Below, piece after piece: positions 1-5,223 of a stretch of DNA of 19,523 nucleotides. Every line of letters begins with the position of its first letter. Within the stretch, counting starts at the first letter, position 1. Below the pieces are notes generated by a model. The model did not search any database. It saw nothing but the letters and a program-made list of their open reading frames with translations, and was not told the DNA's origin. Where the stretch lies: contig URGV01000038.1 of NCBI GenBank assembly GCA_900547455.1, positions 1 to 19,523 on the forward strand, written 5' to 3'. The DNA comes from an uncultured Oscillospiraceae bacterium (lineage in GTDB: Bacteria; Bacillota; Clostridia; Oscillospirales; Ruminococcaceae). A program made the translations under genes and the position numbers.

Positions 1-179
1 GGGAGTGCAGAGGGGGCGTTGCCCCCTCGCATATCGTAGGCCGCAGGGGCCCCCGTCCCTGCAAAAACCTCCGAGGGAGAAGCAGTCCCCCCTCTACCTA
101 TACCCCGAAACGAACAAAAAGTTGCATCCCAACGTGCAACCCCGGAAGGGAAAAATCAAAAAAAGGGAGCCCCCTCCCC
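1..179. other. Gene-free GC-rich lead-in with several hairpins
   Basis: No convincing gene is visible here. There are three inverted repeats: AGGGGGC/GCCCCCT at 11-27 (3-nt loop), GCAGGG/CCCTGC at 43-62, and GTTGCA/TGCAAC at 121-140. A fourth, GGGAG/CTCCC at 165-178, has an A-run before it and a weak T-rich tail after it, so it could be a weak terminator for a gene left of the window. An open frame at 5-235 is low-complexity, Pro/Lys-rich and has no ribosome-binding site, so it is not called. The cluster of GC-rich stems could be part of a dispersed intergenic repeat, but only one copy is present. Confidence 0.4.
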
Positions 180-208
180 TTGCTTTTCTGCCGGCCCTGT
201 GCTATACT
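180..208 (+). promoter_or_regulatory. Promoter of the sdpR/sdpI-like operon
   Basis: A -35-like TTGCTT at 180-185 is followed by a 17-bp spacer and a -10 TATACT at 203-208. TGC directly before the -10 gives it an extended -10 element. Transcription would start about 214, roughly 45 nt before the ATG at 259. The tandem octamer at 211-226 sits on the predicted start site. Confidence 0.65.
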
Positions 209-210
209 CT

Positions 211-226
211 ATTTAAGCATTTAAGC
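211..226. repeat. Tandem octamer ATTTAAGC x2, candidate SdpR operator
   Basis: Two perfect adjacent copies of ATTTAAGC cover the predicted transcription start. SdpR-type ArsR proteins are known autorepressors that bind their own promoter, so this is the natural candidate binding site. That role is inferred from position only. Confidence 0.5.
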
Positions 227-258
227 AAATACTAAAATAGATTAAAAGGAGGACCCCT

Positions 259-588
259 ATGGCCCTACAGGAAACAATGAAGGCTCTCTCCGACCCGGTA
301 CGGCGGCAGATTCTGGTGCTGCTGCGGGAGGGGGAGCTGCCCGCGGGCGAGATCGCCCAGCAGCTTGGCATGAGCCCGCCCGCCACCTCCCACCACCTGC
401 AAAAGTTAAAAACCGCGGGCCTTGTCTTTGAGCGCAAGGAAAAAAATTTCATCTTCTACGAGCTCAACACCTCCTTCTTCGAGGAGCTGCTCTTGTGGAT
501 CAAACAATTCCAATCCACCCAGGAGGAACGCCATGAAACTGCTGAACAGACTTTGCTCGATTCTCACCTTTCTTCCCCTGACCGTTAG
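259..588 (+). CDS. ArsR-family autorepressor, SdpR-like
   Basis: A 109-residue winged-helix DNA-binding protein. The N-terminus (MKALSDPVRRQIL, residues 7-19) is the standard ArsR opening. The helix-turn-helix covers about residues 28-54, with a recognition helix around SPPATSHHLQKLK (39-51), followed by a beta-wing (FERKEKNFIFYEL). No metal-binding cysteine pair is present, which fits the SdpR branch rather than ArsR/SmtB metal sensors. The ATG follows AGGAGG with 6 nt spacing. Its 3' end overlaps the SdpI-like gene by 56 nt, so the two are translationally coupled. In Bacillus subtilis SdpR represses sdpRI and is released when SdpI senses the SdpC toxin. No toxin gene is visible here, so the inducer is unknown. 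Confidence 0.88.
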   Translation: MALQETMKALSDPVRRQILVLLREGELPAGEIAQQLGMSPPATSHHLQKLKTAGLVFERKEKNFIFYELNTSFFEELLLWIKQFQSTQEERHETAEQTLLDSHLSSPDR

Positions 589-1192
589 CGCGCTGCTGCT
601 GCCGCTGATGCCCCAGCAGATTCCCGCCCACTACAACCTGTCCGGCCAGATCGACCGCTGGGGCAGCCCGCTGGAACTGCTGCTGCTGCCGTTGCTGACC
701 CTCGCTGCCGGCCTGCTGGCCCGCCATCTGCTCATCCCGCATCTGATGCGCAAAAATCCCAACAACTCCCCACAGGCGCTCACAGCCGCCCTGTGCTGCG
801 TGCTGGCCGCCTTCAATCTGCTGACCGGCGCGATGCTCTTTTCTGCCCTCAGCAGCGGCAGCTTTGCCGAGCCGGGCGAAGCCTTTGTCCGCATCGTCAA
901 CGTGCTGATGGGGCTGATGCTGATTCCGATGGGCAACATTATGCCCAAGGTCAAGCGCAACGGCGCCTTTGGCCTGCGCACCAAGTGGAGCATGGCAAAC
1001 GACGCCTGCTGGAACCGCTGCCAGCGGATGGGCGGGCTGAGCCTGATGGTCACCGGCGCGCTCATCGTGCTGGGCGCGCTGCTGCTGTCGCCGGCCTACA
1101 GCACGGTGCTGATGCTGCTCCTCATCCTGCTCGACGCCGTCTTTTCCACCGTCTACTCCTACCAGGTCTATCAAAAACACGGCCGCAATTAA
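533..1192 (+). CDS. SdpI-family membrane protein (DUF1648/SdpI)
   Basis: A 219-residue integral membrane protein with about six hydrophobic segments (near residues 7-26, 46-70, 82-105, 118-136, 168-187, 190-210). Residues 23-46 (LPLMPQQIPAHYNLSGQIDR...) match the DUF1648 motif, in which a short extracytoplasmic loop reads IPxHxNxxGxxD. Residues 134-168 carry the SdpI signature GN...PKVKRNGxFGLRTxWSMxNDxxWxxxxxxGG. The start at 533 is chosen because AGGAGG at 521-526 lies 6 nt upstream; a longer frame from 422 only shadows the repressor gene. SdpI proteins give immunity to, or sense, a membrane-active toxin in B. subtilis. In genomes without sdpC they are probably envelope-stress sensors, which is inference here. 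Confidence 0.88.
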   Translation: MKLLNRLCSILTFLPLTVSALLLPLMPQQIPAHYNLSGQIDRWGSPLELLLLPLLTLAAGLLARHLLIPHLMRKNPNNSPQALTAALCCVLAAFNLLTGAMLFSALSSGSFAEPGEAFVRIVNVLMGLMLIPMGNIMPKVKRNGAFGLRTKWSMANDACWNRCQRMGGLSLMVTGALIVLGALLLSPAYSTVLMLLLILLDAVFSTVYSYQVYQKHGRN

Positions 1193-1206
1193 ACAGATTT
1201 TTGCAT

Positions 1207-1249
1207 AAAAAAGGCTCTGCTGGTTACAACACCAACAGAGCCTTTTTTT
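1207..1249 (+). terminator. Rho-independent terminator after the SdpI-like gene
   Basis: The stem GGCTCTG/CAGAGCC extends into CTGGT/ACCAA with one mismatch, and is flanked by six A before and seven T after. It starts 14 nt past the stop codon and separates the sdpRI-like operon from the TSUP genes. Confidence 0.88.
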
Positions 1250-1285
1250 CATTTAGCTGGCAAAATTCGGAAGGGGGGATGCGCC

Positions 1286-1624
1286 TTGCTTTTCTGGTTC
1301 GGTCTTGGCATCGGGCTGCTGGGCGGCTTTTTCGGCTCGGGGGGCGGCATTCTGGCGGTGGCGCTGCTGCAAAAACAGGGCCTGGAGCCCCGCCGGGCGC
1401 ACGCCACCAGCATCGCCATCATCCTGCCGCTGTCGCTGATCAGCCTCATTGTCTACTGGCTCAACGGCAATCTGCCCCTTACGCAGAGCCTGCCCTTCTT
1501 TGTGCCCGCCCTGCTCGGCTCGGCGACCGGGGCCGCCCTGTTAAAGAAGATTCCGGTGCAGCTGCTCAAGCTCGTCTTTGCCGGGCTCATCCTCTATTCC
1601 GGGATTCGCCTGCTGATGCGCTAG
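1286..1624 (+). CDS. Half-length TauE/SafE (TSUP) transporter subunit, first half
   Basis: A 112-residue, very hydrophobic protein with about four membrane segments (2-27, 41-58, 68-85, 92-109). The Gly-rich first helix GLLGGFFGSGGGILAV is the TauE/SafE signature. Full TSUP proteins run about 250 residues and contain two such four-helix repeats, so this is one repeat and would need a partner. The obvious partner is the similar protein encoded at 2047-2451. The start is TTG at 1286 with AGGGGGG at 1272-1278, spacing 7. An ATG at 1279 is out of frame. TSUP proteins export sulfite, sulfoacetate or other organic anions; the substrate cannot be told from sequence. Its stop codon overlaps that of the converging minus-strand gene. 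Confidence 0.8.
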   Translation: MLFWFGLGIGLLGGFFGSGGGILAVALLQKQGLEPRRAHATSIAIILPLSLISLIVYWLNGNLPLTQSLPFFVPALLGSATGAALLKKIPVQLLKLVFAGLILYSGIRLLMR

Positions 1625-1974
1625 TTCTGTTTCTCCTGCTCCTTTGCAAACTCCGGCCGCAGCACTTCCTTGGGCGGCTCGATCTCGTAGGCCAGGGTGT
1701 GCTCGGTCAGCTCGGAGAGCAGTTTTATTTTGGCGTTGAGGATCGGCCGCATACAGTTGGGGACGTGCTCCTGATGCGCCCGGTGAATCGCCACACACTC
1801 CTTGCAGTTGCCGTGATAGCGGCAGGCCTTCTGGCAGGGGCAGTGGTCCTTGTCTTTGTACTCCTCGCGGAACTGCGCCGCAAATTCTTCCTGCAGCCGC
1901 AGCCCCTCCGGGCGGTTGCCCTTGTGGAACTGCTCCATCGCCGCAAGCTGTTTTGGGTTCTTTTCAATCTGCAT
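1621..1974 (-). CDS. Small Cys/His-rich protein, probable metal binder
   Basis: A 117-residue soluble protein. The first 43 residues are charged and helical. Residues 44-74 hold the cluster HCPC-x3-C-x2-H-x2-C-x2-C...HRxHxxHxPNC, with cysteines at 45, 47, 51, 57, 60 and 74 and histidines at 44, 54, 64, 67 and 70. This looks like a zinc or iron-sulfur binding knuckle. I have seen short proteins with the CxxHGxCxxC...HRxxxxxLPxC pattern in anaerobes but cannot give a function. The ATG at 1974 has AAGGAGG upstream and a promoter at 2005-2033; the frame continues upstream to 2241 but that part shadows the next gene. It lies antisense between two TSUP halves, suggesting a link to thiol, sulfur or metal handling (inference). 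Confidence 0.75.
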   Translation of the reverse strand: MQIEKNPKQLAAMEQFHKGNRPEGLRLQEEFAAQFREEYKDKDHCPCQKACRYHGNCKECVAIHRAHQEHVPNCMRPILNAKIKLLSELTEHTLAYEIEPPKEVLRPEFAKEQEKQN

Positions 1975-2004
1975 GATTTTTTCCTCCTTGTGGTTTCTGC
2001 GCCT

Positions 2005-2033
2005 ATTATAGCACGTTGCTCTTTCTTTTTCCA
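2005..2033 (-). promoter_or_regulatory. Promoter of the Cys-rich gene
   Basis: On the minus strand a perfect -10 TATAAT (2010-2005) lies 17 nt after TGGAAA (2033-2028, four of six matches to TTGACA). It sits about 30 nt upstream of the ATG at 1974 and immediately beside the start of the divergent TSUP gene at 2047. Confidence 0.7.
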
Positions 2034-2046
2034 TCCTGATTAGGAG

Positions 2047-2451
2047 GTGATTTTTACGCAGCTTTCCCTTTTCTCGCTGCTGGCCGTCTTTGCTTCCTCC
2101 GCCGTTGCGGCGATGGGGCTGGGCGGCGGCACCGTCCTGCTGCTCTACCTCAGCTTTTTCTCCGCTCTCTCCCAGCCGCAGATGCAGGCGGTCAACCTCT
2201 TGCTCTTTCTGCCCGCCGCCGCGCTCTCGCTCTTTTTCCACCGCAAAAACGGCCTGATCGTCCCGCAGGTGCTTCTCCCCTGCATCCTGGGCGGGGTCTT
2301 AGGGGGCATTGCGGGCAGCCTGCTCTCCAACCTTCTGGAGCCGGAGCTGCTGCGCAAAGCCTTCGGGGGGTTCCTTCTTTTGATCGGCCTGCGGGAGCTT
2401 CTGCTATGGCTAAAAAGTTTGCGCAAAAACTTTTCTCACCCCAAGGCATAA
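2047..2451 (+). CDS. Half-length TauE/SafE (TSUP) transporter subunit, second half
   Basis: A protein of up to 134 residues with about four membrane segments (6-40, 47-64, 70-98, 104-122). AAMGLGGGTVLLLYL around residues 21-35 matches the Gly-rich first helix of the TSUP repeat. The basic end (LKSLRKNFSHPKA) suggests a cytoplasmic C-terminus. It probably pairs with the protein encoded at 1286-1624 to make one eight-helix exporter; the pairing is inferred from size and proximity. The start is awkward. The only in-frame ATG/GTG/TTG is GTG at 2047, which overlaps the AGGAGGTGAT Shine-Dalgarno, and the preceding in-frame codon but one is a stop. An unusual start such as ACG at 2056, 8 nt after the Shine-Dalgarno core, cannot be excluded. 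Confidence 0.8.
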   Translation: MIFTQLSLFSLLAVFASSAVAAMGLGGGTVLLLYLSFFSALSQPQMQAVNLLLFLPAAALSLFFHRKNGLIVPQVLLPCILGGVLGGIAGSLLSNLLEPELLRKAFGGFLLLIGLRELLLWLKSLRKNFSHPKA

Positions 2452-2520
2452 ACGGCCGCTGCCGGTGCAAAATACAGTCAGAGGAAAACATCTTACCTAT
2501 GAAAGGATTGATCGCTCACC

Positions 2521-3363
2521 ATGAGTAATGGATTCCAGAAATTCATCTCCGGCAAGGGATTTTATCTTGCTTTAGCCGTCTGCCTGGCCGGCGCGGGCGC
2601 AGCAGCCTGGGTCGCCGTGGACAAGACCATCGAAAACATCGAAACCACCCCTTTATCCGAAACGCCGCAGGTGCAACAGCAGGCCGACTCCGCCCCTGCG
2701 GAGCAAAAGCTGGACAACATCGCCCAGGACGATTCGCTCTCGCTGCAGAAGGAGGAGCCCGAGGATTCCACCTCTGCCGCCGCAGATGGGGACTCTGCCC
2801 CCGCCGATCAGAGCATGAAGCAGCAGATCAACGCCGACGCGGGCGAGCAGGACGACTCCTCAACGCAGGTATCGCAGCCCTCTGTACAGCCCGAGTCCTC
2901 GTCCTCTGCCGGCGAATCGGCCGAAGCGTCCGCACTGCCCGAACAGCAGCAGTCCTCGGAGGATTTCTCGTTGACACTGCCGGTCAGCGGCGCGGCCATC
3001 ACCCCCTTCAGCGGGGACATGCTGGTCAAGAATGAGACGCTGGGCGACTGGCGCACCCACAACGGCATCGACATCAGCGCCGCCACCGGAACCGCTGTCA
3101 CCGCCGCCAGCGACGGTATCGTCACCAGCGTCCACAGCGACCCGATGTGGGGCAACGTCGTCGAGGTGACCAGCGGCGAGGTCGTGATGACCTATGCGGG
3201 CCTTGGCGACGACATCGCCGTCTCGGTCGACCAGCAGGTCACCGCCGGTGAGACGCTCGGCTCGGTCGGCCAGATTCCCTGTGAACTCTCGTTGGAGCCG
3301 CATCTGCATTTCGACGTGCAAGTCAACGGCGACTATGTGGACCCGGCTTCCCTTGTAGAATAG
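2521..3363 (+). CDS. Membrane-anchored M23/LytM protein, SpoIIQ-like candidate
   Basis: A 280-residue protein with a short cytoplasmic N-terminus, one membrane helix at about 14-33, a Gln/Ser/Glu/Asp-rich low-complexity linker (about 40-148) and a C-terminal LytM domain (about 150-280). The zinc-site motifs are visible: H180-x3-D184 (THNGID) and HLHF with H261 and H263. The usual third motif, YxHL, reads Y225-A-G-L, so the catalytic-loop histidine is missing. Length, topology and a partly degraded LytM site resemble SpoIIQ, the forespore half of the SpoIIQ-SpoIIIAH channel. Other clostridial M23 proteins share this layout, so the assignment is tentative. The ribosome-binding site is weak (AAAGGA, 13 nt before ATG 2521); in-frame sequence just upstream contains a stop. 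Confidence 0.8.
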   Translation: MSNGFQKFISGKGFYLALAVCLAGAGAAAWVAVDKTIENIETTPLSETPQVQQQADSAPAEQKLDNIAQDDSLSLQKEEPEDSTSAAADGDSAPADQSMKQQINADAGEQDDSSTQVSQPSVQPESSSSAGESAEASALPEQQQSSEDFSLTLPVSGAAITPFSGDMLVKNETLGDWRTHNGIDISAATGTAVTAASDGIVTSVHSDPMWGNVVEVTSGEVVMTYAGLGDDIAVSVDQQVTAGETLGSVGQIPCELSLEPHLHFDVQVNGDYVDPASLVE

Positions 3364-3382
3364 ACACCCCTCCTCTCAAACC

Positions 3383-3415
3383 AAAAGGCTCCTCCCGATT
3401 TGGGAGGAGCCTTTT
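3383..3415. terminator. Bidirectional terminator between the M23 and DUF952 genes
   Basis: A perfect 14-bp stem, AAAAGGCTCCTCCC with its complement around a 5-nt loop, ends in T-runs on both strands. It lies 20 nt past the M23 stop and 20 nt past the DUF952 stop, so it serves both converging genes. Confidence 0.92.
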
Positions 3416-3434
3416 GCCGTCTAAATGAATATTT

Positions 3435-3791
3435 TTATCGATTGGGTGTGGAGCTCAGCTCCGGGTTTTTGATCCAGTTTCCCTGCGCGTCCCTGCGGTA
3501 GGGCAGCACCGCCGTCACCGCTTCGCGGTTGACAAGGCCATAGATGTGGGGATATTCCCTCCCACAGCCTTCCAGGTCCTCCCAGCGAACCGGCGCGTCC
3601 AGCCTGTCGGTGTCGATGCAGAGCAGCAGCCTTTCTTCGCTGTCATGGGCAAAGTTGGGCGCGACCCGCCAAAAATACTCCACCGAGGAGCAGTGGATAA
3701 AGCCGGAGGCGTCCAGCATTGGCTGGCCGAACCGCTCTTGCTCCTTCATGCTGTCCCATTCCTTTTTGGGGATGCAGTGCAGAATGGTCAT
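3435..3791 (-). CDS. DUF952 family protein
   Basis: A 118-residue cytoplasmic protein. It opens with MTILHCIPKKEWD and contains GFIHCSSVEY, the conserved FIHxS segment of DUF952, followed by LLLCIDTDRL and EYPHIYGLVNREAV, also typical of the family. The biochemical role of DUF952 is not established; the fold has been compared with ADP-ribosyltransferase-like proteins. The ATG at 3791 is chosen over the in-frame TTG at 3800, because AAGGA lies 9 nt before the ATG but abuts the TTG. It starts 17 nt after the sortase stop, so the two are co-transcribed, although no functional link to sortase is known to me. Confidence 0.85.
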   Translation of the reverse strand: MTILHCIPKKEWDSMKEQERFGQPMLDASGFIHCSSVEYFWRVAPNFAHDSEERLLLCIDTDRLDAPVRWEDLEGCGREYPHIYGLVNREAVTAVLPYRRDAQGNWIKNPELSSTPNR

Positions 3792-3808
3792 CTCAATCAA
3801 TCCTTCCC

Positions 3809-4945
3809 TTACTCCCTGCCAACCTTGTCGTTGTAGGCGACCGCGTTGGTGTGGGTGCTGATGGTGGTGGACGGTGTGCCGGCCGGAACCAGTTTTGCCA
3901 TGACGACAAAGCGCTGGTTGTTGGTGTTGCCGTACATTCTGGTGCAGGTGGAGAGGGTGAGGATCTTGTCCTCGCTGGTAACCGAGACGTTGTAGTTCTG
4001 GCGGCTCTTGGCCTTGGCTTCGGCGATGACCTGCTGGGTCTGCTCCTGGGTCATGTTGGCAAAGTTATAGCCGAAGCTGAGGTCGGTGTAGAAGGCCGCA
4101 AAGACCTGGAACACATAGTCCTGCTCGGTGGTGGAGAAGTAGATGAACGGGTTCTGCTGGGCAAAGTCGGTGTAGTGGTAGGACATGACCAGCGAGAACA
4201 TCAGGTCGTTGGACTGCATATTCTCCAGCGTTCTTGGGGTGTAGATGTTGTACCAGTTGTGGCCGTACAGGGTGGTATTCTGCGAAAGCTCCGGGAAGGT
4301 ACACTCATAGTCGGCCCAGATTACGCCGTCCTTGCTGTACTGCTTGTCGTAGCCCAGGCTCTCATAGTAGGCGTAGTTTTCCACGCCCGCCTTGTAGACA
4401 ACCGGATAATCGACGTTGGTGTTCGGAATCTGAATCCAGCCGATGGTGTCGTCGTTGGTGCTCGCCTGAAATTCCGCCGCCTGGGTCGACAGCGATTCCT
4501 CCGGCAGCGCCGCGACGATGTTGGCGTTGACGCCGTCGCCGTCCGATTCCAGGGTGCCGGTCAGCTCATTGATGGCGATCAGGTCGACCAGCTGGGTCAT
4601 GGTCGGCGCCAGCTGCTCCTTGGCGCTCTGCAGAACCTGCTGCAGATCCTGTTCCTGCTGGCTTAAGCCTGCGGTGTTGGTCGGGTACTCCACCGACGGC
4701 TCCACATGGGCGGTGCCGCCGCCTGTGCCTGTGCCCCGGTTGCCCACCAGCAGCCAGACGGCAACCGCAATCACGATCACCAGCACAACCACCGCGCCGA
4801 TGATCAGCGGCAGCTTGCTGTTTGGCTGTTTGCCGCCGCCGGAATACCCGGCAAAGCTGTCCGGCTTTGGCACGCCGGTCACGCTGGAAGCACCCTGCTC
4901 GGCAGGTTTTTTCTTTTTGCTGGACTGTCCGATTCGATCCTTCAT
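3809..4945 (-). CDS. srtB: Class B sortase
   Basis: A 378-residue membrane transpeptidase that cleaves a C-terminal sorting motif and links the protein to the cell wall. The N-terminus is cytoplasmic and Lys-rich (KKKK at 10-13), followed by a membrane helix at 45-67 and an extracellular catalytic domain from about 160. The catalytic triad is visible: H229 in LYGHNW, C334 in TLSTC, and R345 in NNQRFVV. The segments IGWIQIPNTNVDYPVV and the insert before the TLSTC strand fit class B rather than class A. The protein is longer than a typical SrtB (about 240) because of a roughly 90-residue Gly/Gln/Ser-rich linker between helix and domain. No substrate with a sorting signal lies in the window, so the target is unknown. 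ATG 4945 has only a weak Shine-Dalgarno (AAGGG). Confidence 0.92.
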   Translation of the reverse strand: MKDRIGQSSKKKKPAEQGASSVTGVPKPDSFAGYSGGGKQPNSKLPLIIGAVVVLVIVIAVAVWLLVGNRGTGTGGGTAHVEPSVEYPTNTAGLSQQEQDLQQVLQSAKEQLAPTMTQLVDLIAINELTGTLESDGDGVNANIVAALPEESLSTQAAEFQASTNDDTIGWIQIPNTNVDYPVVYKAGVENYAYYESLGYDKQYSKDGVIWADYECTFPELSQNTTLYGHNWYNIYTPRTLENMQSNDLMFSLVMSYHYTDFAQQNPFIYFSTTEQDYVFQVFAAFYTDLSFGYNFANMTQEQTQQVIAEAKAKSRQNYNVSVTSEDKILTLSTCTRMYGNTNNQRFVVMAKLVPAGTPSTTISTHTNAVAYNDKVGRE

Positions 4946-5068
4946 AAAATTTTCATCCCTTACTTGATTTATTTTTTCTCAGCGGGCAATCCAAATTCTT
5001 GCGCACCCGCCCTGCATGTTTCCGAACAAGCTGCGGCCCAAAAGCGCCTTTCGAGCCTGTTCCCGATT

Positions 5069-5097
5069 ATTATAGCATAAAAGAGTACGCCTGTGGA
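5069..5097 (-). promoter_or_regulatory. Promoter of the sortase-DUF952 operon
   Basis: On the minus strand TATAAT (5074-5069) is preceded by a 17-nt spacer and TCCACA (5097-5092, four of six). The predicted leader is about 115 nt and holds a GCGGG/CCCGC inverted repeat near 4982-5012, with no recognised riboswitch. Confidence 0.6.
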
Positions 5098-5163
5098 AGA
5101 TTGCTGAAAAAATTTTAAAGATTCATTCATATAAATTTTGACGCCATTTCCTGTCAAAAATGA

Positions 5164-5197
5164 CAAAAAAGGGGGCGCCGGTCAGGACGGCCCCCTT
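5164..5197 (-). terminator. Terminator after the PrsA-like gene
   Basis: On the minus strand a GGGGGC...GCCCCC stem with an internal CG/CG extension is followed by six T. It begins about 27 nt past the stop codon of the lipoprotein gene and closes the core minus-strand block. Confidence 0.85.
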
Positions 5198-5223
5198 GAT
5201 CTGCCCGATTTTGCCCCCAAAAC

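Noticed and set aside
1975..2241. An upstream extension of the Cys-rich protein to 206 residues
   Set aside because: It overlaps the second TSUP gene, and a promoter plus AAGGAGG immediately precede the ATG at 1974.
2461..2520. A sigma-F-type promoter before the SpoIIQ-like gene
   Set aside because: GGAAAACAT at 2483-2491 partly fits the -10, but the best -35 (GCAAA) is only 11 nt away instead of about 15, so it does not support the sporulation assignment.
3719..4666. A 315-codon plus-strand open frame opposite the sortase
   Set aside because: It is an antisense shadow of srtB with Val/Gly-rich composition and no motif.
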